From: Burkholderia sp. S171
Lineage (GTDB): Bacteria; Pseudomonadota; Gammaproteobacteria; Burkholderiales; Burkholderiaceae
Length of the DNA: 64,000 bases
Direction of reading: 5' to 3'
Assembly: GCF_009766085.1 (NCBI RefSeq)
Contig: NZ_LMUF01000043.1
Location: 278,570-342,569, forward strand
The notes under the pieces are model-generated. The model was not told the origin of the DNA, did no database searches, and saw only the letters and a list, made by a program, of their open reading frames with translations. Of this stretch, positions 1 to 8,496 are shown piece after piece (within the stretch, counting starts at the first letter, position 1; every line of letters begins with the position of its first letter). Made by a program: the position numbers and the translations under genes.

Positions 1-87
1 TCTTGATGCAGACAATTTTGGCAATCGATGTCCGGTTGCGCGTGCGCGCTCAGCTCGACGGCACCCATCCCGTAGGGGAGGATCACT

Positions 88-1200
88 ATGATTTTCTTTG
101 AGAACGTGTCCAAGCGGTACGGTGACGGCGCGGCCGCGGTCGACGGGCTGACGTTTTCAGCGCCGACGGGAAAATTGACGGTGCTCGTTGGACCATCCGG
201 GTGTGGGAAGACGACCTCGCTGCGGATGGTGAACCGCCTGATCCGGCCGTCGTCGGGTTCGATCAGCGTGGGTGGGGAATCCACGGCGAACATGGACGAC
301 TCAATGCTTCGCCGCAAGATCGGCTATGTAATCCAGCATGCAGGTCTCTTTCCGCATCGAACGATTGTGGACAACATCGCGACCACGGCCCGGCTCAATG
401 GCAAGAGCAGGAGGGAGGCGCACGTTGCCGCTCAGGGGTTGATGGAGCGTGTTGGATTGCCTCCTTCATTTGCAAAACGCTACCCGTGGCAGCTCTCCGG
501 AGGCCAGCAGCAGCGCGTCGGTGTCGCGCGGGCCCTGGCATCCAATCCGCAGTTCATGCTGATGGACGAGCCGTTCAGCGCCGTTGATCCCGTCGTGCGG
601 ACCCAGCTGCAGGATGAGTTCCTACGGCTCCAGAGGGAACTGGGCAAGACCATCATCATGGTTACGCATGACATTGACGAAGCGCTCAAGCTGGGCGATC
701 TGGTAGCAGTTTTGCGCACGGGCGGCCGGCTCGCGCAGCTTGCTTCGCCGCAAGAACTGCTCAAGCGGCCAGCCGATGCATTTGTCGCGGACTTCATTGG
801 GCGGGACCGGGGTTACCGATTCCTGGGTTTTGCGCCTATCGCGGGTGATCTGGTCATTGACGCAGAACCAACGGTCTTCCTCGGCGAGAGTGCCGAAGCC
901 GCACGGCGAGCGACGCGCGAGCGCTGGCTGCTGGTGCTCGACGAACGCAAACGGCCAGCAGGCTGGGTGGAACCGTCCAGCTTGCGTGAGCCGGTTCGCA
1001 TGGAAGACCTTAACCTGAGCGGGACAATAGCGCCCGTGGATGGCTCCTTGCGGCAACTACTTGACGCGGTGCTGAGCTCGCCCAGTCGTCGCGGCCCGGT
1101 TGTCAGCGCTGTGGGTGCTTTGCTGGGGACCGTGACAGCAAATCAGGTCATGGGTGCGCTCGACGAACGCTCGGCTGACGAGCTCAGGAGATCCGCATGA
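88..1200 (+). CDS. Opu/ProV-type quaternary-amine ABC transporter, ATP-binding subunit
   Basis: 370 residues. It energises import of a betaine-like solute from the inner face of the membrane. Walker A (GPSGCGKTT, about residue 35), the signature LSGGQQQR and Walker B (MLMDEP) are intact. A C-terminal extension from about residue 250 looks like a degenerate CBS-domain region, as in OpuCA/ProV ATPases. ATG 88 follows a strong GGGGAGG ribosome-binding site at 75-81. The stop overlaps the next start (ATGA). It is the first gene of a four-gene transporter set. The family imports glycine betaine, carnitine, choline and, for EgtUV-like members, ergothioneine. The substrate cannot be read from this subunit alone. 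Confidence 0.93.
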   Translation: MIFFENVSKRYGDGAAAVDGLTFSAPTGKLTVLVGPSGCGKTTSLRMVNRLIRPSSGSISVGGESTANMDDSMLRRKIGYVIQHAGLFPHRTIVDNIATTARLNGKSRREAHVAAQGLMERVGLPPSFAKRYPWQLSGGQQQRVGVARALASNPQFMLMDEPFSAVDPVVRTQLQDEFLRLQRELGKTIIMVTHDIDEALKLGDLVAVLRTGGRLAQLASPQELLKRPADAFVADFIGRDRGYRFLGFAPIAGDLVIDAEPTVFLGESAEAARRATRERWLLVLDERKRPAGWVEPSSLREPVRMEDLNLSGTIAPVDGSLRQLLDAVLSSPSRRGPVVSAVGALLGTVTANQVMGALDERSADELRRSA

Positions 1201-1847
1201 ATGTTGACTGGCTATTGCGTGAGGCAGGGAGCATAGCGAGCCTCTTTGCCTGGCATCTTGGGCTATCGGTCGTACCGGTATTGATCGGACTGGCGCTTGC
1301 TTTGCCGCTTGGATGGCTGGCGCGCAGCAGCGGTCCTCTAAGGTCCATTGTGCTGGGCGCGGCGGGTTTGCTTTACACGATCCCGTCGCTTGCGCTCTTT
1401 GTCTTGCTGCCGGCTGTGCTCGGCACCCGGATTCTCGACACCATCAACGTGGTGGTCGCGCTCACTATCTATACGCTGGCGCTGCTGGTCCGCACAGTCG
1501 ACGATGGTCTTGGCTCCGTGCCGGCGGACACCTTGCAAGCCGCCCGGGCGATGGGTTATCGGCCACTTCAGAGGTTGCTTGCGGTCGAGTTGCCTGTCGC
1601 GGTGCCGGTGATCGCCGCCGGACTTCGCGTCGCGGTGGTGTCGAACGTCAGCATTGTGTCGGTCGCAGCGCTCGTTGGCATGCCGCAACTTGGACTGTTG
1701 TTCACGCAAGGGCTGCAACTGCATTTCCTGACGCCGATCATCGCAGGGATTGTCCTTTGTATCGGGCTTGCCGCGGCGCTGGACTCGATCGTTATCCTCA
1801 CCGGCCGTTGGCTCACGCCGTGGCAACCCAGGGAGGTGCGGTCATGA
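1197..1847 (+). CDS. Opu-type ABC transporter permease 1
   Basis: 216 residues with about five to six hydrophobic segments and the EAA-type cytoplasmic loop (ARAMGYRPLQRLL), which docks the ATPase. This size and layout match OpuCB/YehW-type permeases that lack a fused binding domain. It overlaps the ATPase stop by four bases and the next permease start by four bases, so the three genes are translationally coupled. Two distinct permeases, rather than one permease-binding protein fusion, match the OpuC/OsmU architecture. Confidence 0.92.
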   Translation: MNVDWLLREAGSIASLFAWHLGLSVVPVLIGLALALPLGWLARSSGPLRSIVLGAAGLLYTIPSLALFVLLPAVLGTRILDTINVVVALTIYTLALLVRTVDDGLGSVPADTLQAARAMGYRPLQRLLAVELPVAVPVIAAGLRVAVVSNVSIVSVAALVGMPQLGLLFTQGLQLHFLTPIIAGIVLCIGLAAALDSIVILTGRWLTPWQPREVRS

Positions 1848-2533
1848 TCGACTGGCTTCTGGACCCGTCACACTGGACCGGAGACGACGGTGTGATGGCG
1901 TTGATCGCCCAGCATCTGGCTTATACAGGTGCGGCATTGCTGATCGCAATGGTGATCGGCTTACCAATTGGGCTCTACGTGGGCCACACGCGGCGCGGCA
2001 CGGTTCTCGTCGCAGGATTTGCCAACGCGCTTCGGGCGTTGCCGACGCTCGGCCTGATTGTCTTGCTCGTGATCTTGTTTGGACCGGTCTTTGCATCGGA
2101 CCTCGCGTTTATCGTACCCAGCCTGATTGTGCTGATCGTGCTCGCGGTTCCGCCCATAGTGACAGCGGCCTATGCCGGCGTGCTGGCGGTCGACCCAGCC
2201 GTCGTCGATGCAGCGAGAGGCATGGGCTATCGTCCCATGAAGATCCTCTTTAGCGTGGAGGTGCCTTGCGCGTTGCCGCTGATTCTTTCCGGCGTGCGCA
2301 GCGCAACCCTGCAGGCAGTCTCGACCGCGACCATTGCAGCATATGCGTCGCTTGGCGGTCTCGGCCGCCTCATCATAGACGGCCGCGCGCAAAACGATTA
2401 CGCGCAGATGGCTGCAGGGGCGGTCCTGGTGGGAGTGCTCGCACTGGTGATCGATCTTGCAATGGGTCTTCTTTCGGTCGTTGTAGTGTCACCTGGAATT
2501 AACCGGCGAGTGAGCCGGAGATCACACGCGTGA
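1844..2533 (+). CDS. Opu-type ABC transporter permease 2
   Basis: 229 residues starting at ATG 1844, which overlaps the stop of permease 1 (ATGA) and follows GGGAGGTG at 1831-1838. Longer open frames upstream of this ATG run through permease 1 out of frame and are not credible. Hydrophobic helices and an EAA-like loop (ARGMGYRPMKILF) are visible. The C-terminus resembles OpuCD/YehY. It pairs with the preceding permease to form the transmembrane channel. Confidence 0.92.
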   Translation: MIDWLLDPSHWTGDDGVMALIAQHLAYTGAALLIAMVIGLPIGLYVGHTRRGTVLVAGFANALRALPTLGLIVLLVILFGPVFASDLAFIVPSLIVLIVLAVPPIVTAAYAGVLAVDPAVVDAARGMGYRPMKILFSVEVPCALPLILSGVRSATLQAVSTATIAAYASLGGLGRLIIDGRAQNDYAQMAAGAVLVGVLALVIDLAMGLLSVVVVSPGINRRVSRRSHA

Positions 2534-2601
2534 GTTCTATTTTAGAAGTTTAGTTAGTCATCCTTCCCGAAAAGGGATAACCCCAATCCAGGCAGGTCAC
2601 C

Positions 2602-3513
2602 ATGTTAAAGAAAATCTCTTCTCTCGCTACAGTTGCAACCGCCGCGCTGTTTGCATTTTCAAGCCACGCTGCGGAAAACCCGCTTAGCTCGGCCCCCTCC
2701 GGCGCCTCTGGGCCAAGCATAGTAATTGGTTCAGCCGATTTTCCCGAGAGCGAACTGATTGCCACTATTTACGCTCAAGCACTCAGGGTGAAGGGGATCA
2801 AGGCAGAAACCAGGTTGAATATTGGCAGCCGTGAAGTCTACATGCCGGCTTTACTGGATGGTTCGATCGATCTGATTCCCGAATACACCGGCGCGACGCT
2901 GAGTTATCTTGACAAGAACTCGACTGTCAGCGCCGCATCGGACGTTGCGCAAGCGCTGGCGAAGGCACTGCCGGCCAAGATCTCGATGCTGACTTATTCC
3001 AAGGCCGAGGACTCGGATGTCCTCGCGGTGACTGAAGCAACGGCGCGGAAATATTCGCTGGTGAGCATTGCCGACCTCTCGCCGGTGGCAAGCAAGCTGG
3101 TTCTGGGCGCTCCGCCTGAATGGAAGACACGCCAGGAGGGGGTGGTCGGTCTAAAGCAGGTATACGGCCTTAACTTCAAGTCGTTCAAGACGCTGGACGT
3201 TGCAGGTCCGCTTACTGTTTCCGCACTTCGGAATGGCCAGGTGCAGGCGGCTGACATGACCTCGACTGATCCAGCAATGAAGCAGGAGAAGCTGGTGGCG
3301 CTCAAGGACACAAAAAACCTGTTTGCGGCGCAGAATATTGTGCCGCTCATTGCCAGCAACAAACTCAACGACAACGTCTCTAACGCGCTGAATGCGGTAT
3401 CCGCAGCCCTTACTACCGAAGACCTCGTGCTGATGAACGGGCGTCTCGCGAACCACGAAAGCTACGACACGGTGGCGGCGGACTGGTTGCACAAGAAGGG
3501 CCTCTCTCGCTAA
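2602..3513 (+). CDS. Opu-type quaternary-amine substrate-binding protein (periplasmic)
   Basis: 303 residues with an N-terminal signal peptide ending near SSHAA. The mature part begins with the OpuAC-family pattern IVIGSADFPESELIA, followed by NIGSREVY and the IDLIPEYTG box, typical of ProX/OsmF binding proteins in which aromatic residues cage a trimethylammonium group. It lies 68 bases after permease 2 in the same orientation and ends 132 bases before a HAL-like lyase. That adjacency suggests the ligand is the lyase substrate. An osmoprotectant role is the alternative, but osmoprotectant systems are not usually embedded in a degradative cluster. Confidence 0.9.
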   Translation: MLKKISSLATVATAALFAFSSHAAENPLSSAPSGASGPSIVIGSADFPESELIATIYAQALRVKGIKAETRLNIGSREVYMPALLDGSIDLIPEYTGATLSYLDKNSTVSAASDVAQALAKALPAKISMLTYSKAEDSDVLAVTEATARKYSLVSIADLSPVASKLVLGAPPEWKTRQEGVVGLKQVYGLNFKSFKTLDVAGPLTVSALRNGQVQAADMTSTDPAMKQEKLVALKDTKNLFAAQNIVPLIASNKLNDNVSNALNAVSAALTTEDLVLMNGRLANHESYDTVAADWLHKKGLSR

Positions 3514-3645
3514 GTCCAGGCAAATGGAACCGGCGTAAAGCGTTCTTCTCAGGCACCGGAATGCCATGCCATTGTCCTCAGGGATTCATGCGCATGATCC
3601 GCGAAAGGAAATGAATTGGAACAGCAATATAAGCAAGGAGTCGCC

Positions 3646-5199
3646 ATGACAGACAGAGCCGCGCAGGCCATGGGGTCAGCTGAGCGTGGATCGGTGACCT
3701 TGGGGAGCGATCCCACGTCCATTGGCGATATAGCGGCTATAGCCGCAGGCGCAAAGGTAGTCGTCCAGGCCGAGGCGTGGGCGTTGGTGCAGCGCACGCA
3801 TGAACTGATAGGGCGCGCGCTGGCAAGTGGCAAGCCTATTTATGGGCTGACGACAGGGGTGGGCGATCTCTACACGAAGGTGCTCTCGCGCGAAGAGGTC
3901 GCACGCGCCCAGCTAAACATGCTTCGAAGCCATGCAAGCGGTGTGGGCGCTCCGCTTGAACCCGCAGCGGTCCGGGCGATCATGGCCACCATGATCAAAA
4001 GCCTGTTGCAAGGCGCGAGCGCTGTTAGCCCAGGGTTGATCGAGACCATGGTCGCGATGCTCAACCGAGGCGTCACGCCGTGGTCTCCCGGCAAAGGGTC
4101 AGTGGGCTATCTCATTGCGACCGCTCACATCGGCCTCGTGATCTTTGGGCATGGGCAAGCGTGGCACAACGGCGAGCTACTTGATGGGGGCGAGGCAATG
4201 CGGCGGGCCGGCATTCATGCGAAGGATCCGGGGCCGAGAGAAGGGCATGCACTGCTGAGCGGCACCTACGAGATCACGGGCATTGGTGCGCTGGCGTTGC
4301 ATCGCACAGAGCAACTGGTTGCGATCGCTGATGCAGCCGGTGCGATGAGTCTCGAAGCGCTCAAGGGAAACACGCGTGGATATGACGAGCGGCTGCAGCG
4401 CCTGCGTCCGCATCCGGGACAGATCGAGACGGCACAACGTTTGCGCGGATTGTTAAAAGACAGCGAGATACTGGAGTCGTACAAGGATTATCGTCTTCAG
4501 GACGCGTTGAGCCTGCGTTGCATTCCACAGGTTCATGGCGCTGTTCGAGACGCGATCGCGCATTGTCGATCCGTGTTGGAGATTGAAATTAATTCAGTCA
4601 CGGACAATCCGGTCTTCCTGATCGAGGACGATGAACTGGTCGCTCTCCCGGGCGGAAATGGCCACGGCGCACCGACTGCCCTGGCGCTGGATTTCCTGGC
4701 AATTGCCATTGCGGCAGTGAGCACGATGTCGCAGGCCCGTTCCGATCGGCTCACGAATGCACACGTTAGCGAACTGCCGCCATTTCTGGTCGATGCCAGC
4801 GGTGCGAACTCTGGCTTGATGATTCCACCCTATGTAGCTGCCGCGCTGGCGGGGCAGAACCGCAGTCTCGCGGCACCGGCGACGGTTCATACGGTGTCCA
4901 CGTGTGCCGGGCAGGAAGACCATGTCAGCATGGGAGTAACCGCTGCTCAGAAAGCCATGGAGGCGGCTGAAAACACAGTTGACATTTTAAGCGTCGAGTT
5001 GCTGTGCGCAGCTCAGGCGCTCGAATTCCACCGCCCTTTGCGCGGCGGCAAAGGAACCCGTGCGGTCTATGACGCAATAAGACAGGTCGTGCCTGCGCTG
5101 GCGGTGGACCGGGAAATGCACCGCGATCTGCGCGCCATTCGGGACCTGATCGACGACGGGGTCATCAATGCGCTCGTCGACCGTTCACTCGAATCTTGA
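3646..5199 (+). CDS. HAL/PAL-fold lyase lacking the MIO triad; candidate trimethylamine lyase (ergothionase-like)
   Basis: 517 residues, the usual length for aromatic amino acid lyases. ATG 3646 was chosen because AAGGAG lies 5 bases upstream; a TTG at 3616 is possible. The family core is clear: YGLTTGVG (Tyr66), QDALSLRCIPQVHGA, SVTDNP and GQEDHVSMG. The segment that should read GSVG-ASG-DLAPLAH instead reads GSVGYLIATAHIG (151-163), so the Ala-Ser-Gly triad that forms the MIO electrophile is absent and three residues are deleted. Other active-site positions also differ: the family Asn is Ser205, the Tyr after Gln285 is Leu288, and the Phe in GNFHAEP is Gly339. Loss of MIO fits a substrate whose amino group is already a good leaving group, such as a trimethylammonium, as described for ergothionase. 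The frame is intact, so decay is unlikely. Assigning the substrate is inference. Confidence 0.85.
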   Translation: MTDRAAQAMGSAERGSVTLGSDPTSIGDIAAIAAGAKVVVQAEAWALVQRTHELIGRALASGKPIYGLTTGVGDLYTKVLSREEVARAQLNMLRSHASGVGAPLEPAAVRAIMATMIKSLLQGASAVSPGLIETMVAMLNRGVTPWSPGKGSVGYLIATAHIGLVIFGHGQAWHNGELLDGGEAMRRAGIHAKDPGPREGHALLSGTYEITGIGALALHRTEQLVAIADAAGAMSLEALKGNTRGYDERLQRLRPHPGQIETAQRLRGLLKDSEILESYKDYRLQDALSLRCIPQVHGAVRDAIAHCRSVLEIEINSVTDNPVFLIEDDELVALPGGNGHGAPTALALDFLAIAIAAVSTMSQARSDRLTNAHVSELPPFLVDASGANSGLMIPPYVAAALAGQNRSLAAPATVHTVSTCAGQEDHVSMGVTAAQKAMEAAENTVDILSVELLCAAQALEFHRPLRGGKGTRAVYDAIRQVVPALAVDREMHRDLRAIRDLIDDGVINALVDRSLES

Positions 5200-5268
5200 T
5201 GCGGTCAGTCATTCGCCGTATCGCAAGTGCATTTGCTTGCGCGCACGTTCAATAAAACAAGGACAGGT

Positions 5269-6180
5269 ATGCCGGAAAAAGTAGCGGTTATAGGCGCCGG
5301 AACAATGGGGTCGGGAATCGCGAGTGTGTTTGCTGCTCATGGGTATTCCGTTGCCGTGTATTCGCGCAGCGAGCGCACCCTCGAAACATCCCGGTCGTTT
5401 ATTGAGGCCGCATCGAAAGAACCGGTCACAATAAAGTACACCACGTCGCTCGAAGCGTGCCTCGACGGAGCCGCGCTCGTCAGCGAAAACATTGCAGAAG
5501 ACATCAAGCTCAAGCAGGCCATTTTCACGCGCGCGGAAGGCCTCGTGTCGCCGGACTGCCTCCTGACTACGAACACATCGAGTGTCCCGATCAGCGCCAT
5601 TGCAGAGGGTCTGGTGTTCCCCGAGCGAGTGGTCGGCGTTCACTGGTTCAACCCCGCAACCCTCATGCCGCTGGTCGAGATTGTTCGTGGCGAACGCACG
5701 TCGGATGAAACCGTACGGCGCGCTCGTGCACTGTGCGGATATATCGGCAAGCAAACCATCGAGGTGAATCAGGACATTCCTGGTTTCGTCGTGAACCGGC
5801 TCCAGTACGCAATCCTGCGCGAGGCGCTGTATCTGGTAGAGGAAGGGGTCGCTTCCATTGAAGACGTTGATCGTGCGGTCGAAACTACGCTCGCGCCGCG
5901 ATGGGCCGCGTCAGGACCGTTGCAGCTCATGGACCTTGCCGGTCTGGATGTTGTGGAGAAGGTGTCGGGAATCCTGATGCCGTCACTGTGCCGAAGCACG
6001 GACATTCCCACCATTGTGCGGCGGCTCTGCGAGGAAGGTGCGCTGGGTATCAAGAGCGGTAGCGGCTTTTATAAGTGGACACCCGAAGGGATCAGCGCAG
6101 CTGTTCGAACGCGTGACGAAACCGTTCAACTGCTCACGAAAAAGGGCCGCTCCAAAGTGCGCGACACCGCTACCCAATGA
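5269..6180 (+). CDS. 3-hydroxyacyl-CoA dehydrogenase family protein
   Basis: 303 residues from ATG 5269 (AAGGACAGGT upstream). An N-terminal Rossmann fold carries GAGTMG (9-14). The catalytic set of the family is present: TNTSSVPIS (Ser), GVHWFNP (His) and PGFVVNR (Asn). The short length places it with the monofunctional 3HCDH/lambda-crystallin/L-carnitine dehydrogenase group, so the substrate could be a 3-hydroxyacyl-CoA or a 3-hydroxy acid such as carnitine. It is the last gene on this strand before the convergent regulator. In context it would oxidise the product of the hydratase at 8497. Confidence 0.88.
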   Translation: MPEKVAVIGAGTMGSGIASVFAAHGYSVAVYSRSERTLETSRSFIEAASKEPVTIKYTTSLEACLDGAALVSENIAEDIKLKQAIFTRAEGLVSPDCLLTTNTSSVPISAIAEGLVFPERVVGVHWFNPATLMPLVEIVRGERTSDETVRRARALCGYIGKQTIEVNQDIPGFVVNRLQYAILREALYLVEEGVASIEDVDRAVETTLAPRWAASGPLQLMDLAGLDVVEKVSGILMPSLCRSTDIPTIVRRLCEEGALGIKSGSGFYKWTPEGISAAVRTRDETVQLLTKKGRSKVRDTATQ

Positions 6181-6238
6181 TCGATGTGCTTCTGTGCCGG
6201 AGAAATTTCGCGGTGGAAATCATAGCCGGCACAGATGA

Positions 6239-6991
6239 TCAGGACTCGGTGTTATCGAGTGTAGAACGACTGAAAAACGTGTGGCGCGAACCAGGATGAA
6301 TGAATCGGGTAAAGGTGGTCACCGAACCGTTGACCCAGGTTTTGCGCGTGACCAGGAGGCATGGTTCGATGCCAGGCACATCGAGCAATCCCGCCTCGAC
6401 GGCGTTCGGCGCGATGGCCTGCATCTCGTGTTCAGCTTCCGTGGGTTGCGCGATCAGTTGGAGGTAGTCCGTGGTCGATTGCCGGGTGAAGTCCTGCTTC
6501 AGATAGTCGGGGGCAAAACCTGGCGCCACATACCGGTCCTCGATCTGGATGGCAACGTTATTGGCGCAGTAGACGAGCAGACTATGGAAGAGAGGGTCCC
6601 CGCGGCTGACGTTCATGCGGCCGGCTATTTCGGCCGTGGCCTTGATCCGCGAGAGATTGTGAACCCGGATGCTGAGCGCTTGCCGGCGCCCGCGTATGTC
6701 GTCCGCAATGTTGTGAATGCGGATCAGCGTCGAGGCGGCCTTGGGGGCGGCAACAAACGTTCCTACGCCGTGTACCCGCTTTAGGACGCCGCTCGATGAC
6801 AACTCTCTCAGCGCGCGGTTTACCGTCAGTCTAGATGTACCAAACGTGGTAACCAGTTCGTTCTCGCTGGGTATCTTCTCTCCCGGCCTATACGATCCGT
6901 CCGAGATGCCTGCCATAACGTGCCGCTTGATCTGTTCGTAGAGAGGTAGAGGTTGAGACTCAGCGGTGTTCTTTGGGGAAACTTGACGCAT
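6239..6991 (-). CDS. GntR-family regulator with UTRA effector domain (HutC-like)
   Basis: About 250 residues if started at ATG 6991 (ATG 7003 or 7072 are in-frame alternatives; the ribosome-binding sites are weak). An N-terminal GntR winged helix (LPLYEQIKRHV, then PSENELVTTFGTSRLTVNRAL) is followed by a UTRA ligand-binding domain ending in TFTRFIHPGSRHTF, a HutC-like tail. HutC senses urocanate, an aryl-acrylate, which fits a lyase product acting as inducer here. It is transcribed divergently from the CoA-transferase, with operator-like repeats between them, so local repression and autoregulation are likely. Confidence 0.88.
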   Translation of the reverse strand: MRQVSPKNTAESQPLPLYEQIKRHVMAGISDGSYRPGEKIPSENELVTTFGTSRLTVNRALRELSSSGVLKRVHGVGTFVAAPKAASTLIRIHNIADDIRGRRQALSIRVHNLSRIKATAEIAGRMNVSRGDPLFHSLLVYCANNVAIQIEDRYVAPGFAPDYLKQDFTRQSTTDYLQLIAQPTEAEHEMQAIAPNAVEAGLLDVPGIEPCLLVTRKTWVNGSVTTFTRFIHPGSRHTFFSRSTLDNTES

Positions 6992-7113
6992 GGTTGATTC
7001 CATCGCAGCAAAGTCGCGACAACGGGTTAAAGGCGGAGATCCAAGTCGCATACCGGATCTGGAGTCAAACAATCATAGCATTCATGTATTCCTCGAAGTA
7101 TTCCCCGAAGTAG

Positions 7114-7194
7114 ACATGTAAAGCACGCGAGTGCACGTCGTGCCGGGTCTTCGCTGGTCAATATTGAAACGCTTGTACTTGTCTTTACATGTAA
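7114..7194. promoter_or_regulatory. Candidate GntR/HutC operator pair in divergent promoter region
   Basis: Between the divergent regulator and the CoA-transferase, ACATGTAAAG (7114-7123) is repeated exactly in inverted orientation as CTTTACATGT (7183-7192). The second copy contains the perfect palindrome TTACATGTAA (7185-7194). Just upstream is a tandem 12-base repeat, TATTCCTCGAAG / TATTCCCCGAAG (7087-7110). GntR/HutC operators are short AT-rich palindromes of this type. Which repeat is bound is not known. Confidence 0.45.
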
Positions 7195-7274
7195 TTAAGA
7201 TCAATGCACATGAATGCATCACTCCATTGATTGACGATGTGTGCATCCTTACTTATCAACTACCGGTGGTCCTT

Positions 7275-8450
7275 ATGAAAAGTGCGTTCGAAACATTGTC
7301 GAAAGACGCTGCCCGGTCTGGTCCGCTCGCGGGCATCAAGGTCGTGGATTTCACGCGGGTGTTATCGGGTCCCTTCGCAACGGCTTTGATGGCCGACCTT
7401 GGCGCGGAGGTCATCAAGATCGAGTCGCCTCAAGGCGATGATTACCGGCATGTCGGCCCCTTTGTCGACGGTTCGAGCGCCTTGTTCATGTTTGCAAATC
7501 GTGGCAAGAAGAGCGTCGTGCTCGACCTCAAGAACCCGGACGATCTGGCCCAGGCACTGATGCTGGTTGAAGGAGCGGATGTCGTCGTAGAAAACTTCCG
7601 CCCCGGCGTCGCAAGCAAACTCGGCATTGGCCATGAGGCGCTTCGCGAGAAACATAAAGGCTTAATCTACGCGAGCATCTCGGGTTTCGGACAACGCAGC
7701 GCCTTCTCGAACAAGCCTGCCTACGATCTCGTCGTACAGGCAGCCACGGGCCTGATGTCGATCAATGGCACGAGCGACGGTCCGCCGCTCATTGTCGGCG
7801 AGGCTTTCGGTGATCTCTCCGCCGGCTTGTTTGCGTCGTGGGCGGTCCTGGCGGCCCTCGTCCAGCGCAACGCAACCGGCGAGGGCTGTTACATCGATGT
7901 CGCCATGTTCGACACGCTTCTCGCGTTGATGCCCACGGCTGCCTGCAGCTACATCGCGACAGGTTTGACGCCACAACGCGTTGGAAACCGACATCCGCTT
8001 TCAGCGCCGTTTGGCGCGTTCGCAGCACGCGACGGGACGTTCATCATCGCAGTCCTGAACAACCGCTTGTTCGAAACGCTGGCCAAACTGATCGGCCGAC
8101 CTGACCTGATCGATGATCCGCGTTACGCCTCGGACGAGCTTCGTGCCGCCAATGAGCCCGGGTTGAGGGAGGCCATTGAAACGTGGTCCCGTTCAGAAAA
8201 TGTCTCCGTGGTCCTGGAAGCGCTTGGCGCCGCAGGAATACCTTGCGCGCCGATAGAGGATGTCGCCAGCGCCGTGGATAGCGAGCAGACAAGAGATAGA
8301 ACGCTTTTCCGCGCTGGCAACATGGGTGATGTGAACTTGAGGCTGCCCGAGCAGCCCGTGCACTTTTCGACCATGGAGCGGGGCGCACGCGTCACCGTTC
8401 CCACGCTCGGCGAGCACACGGATCAGTTCAAAAGTCAGGCCGGGAAGTAA
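7275..8450 (+). CDS. CaiB/BaiF family (class III) CoA-transferase
   Basis: 391 residues from ATG 7275; a frame extending to 7131 adds a non-homologous leader and is not favoured. It has the family start GIKVVDFTRVLSGPFAT, the LGAEVIKIESP box, and the catalytic Asp in KPAYDLVVQA (Asp151), which forms an aspartyl-CoA anhydride. Such enzymes move CoA between acyl-CoA donors and acids such as carnitine, cinnamate or oxalate. It is first in a rightward unit with the hydratase 46 bases downstream. In context it would activate an unsaturated acid released by the lyase. Confidence 0.92.
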   Translation: MKSAFETLSKDAARSGPLAGIKVVDFTRVLSGPFATALMADLGAEVIKIESPQGDDYRHVGPFVDGSSALFMFANRGKKSVVLDLKNPDDLAQALMLVEGADVVVENFRPGVASKLGIGHEALREKHKGLIYASISGFGQRSAFSNKPAYDLVVQAATGLMSINGTSDGPPLIVGEAFGDLSAGLFASWAVLAALVQRNATGEGCYIDVAMFDTLLALMPTAACSYIATGLTPQRVGNRHPLSAPFGAFAARDGTFIIAVLNNRLFETLAKLIGRPDLIDDPRYASDELRAANEPGLREAIETWSRSENVSVVLEALGAAGIPCAPIEDVASAVDSEQTRDRTLFRAGNMGDVNLRLPEQPVHFSTMERGARVTVPTLGEHTDQFKSQAGK

Positions 8451-8496
8451 ACGTTGCCGAGTCTATGCAAGTCAATACGGAGCATCGAAGAGAATT

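Noticed and set aside
1313..2533. 406-residue frame spanning both Opu permeases
   Set aside because: Its first ~175 residues are permease 1 read out of frame; only the part from ATG 1844 has permease sequence.
3616..3645. Upstream TTG start for the HAL-like lyase
   Set aside because: The ATG at 3646 has AAGGAG at proper spacing; the ten extra residues are not family sequence.
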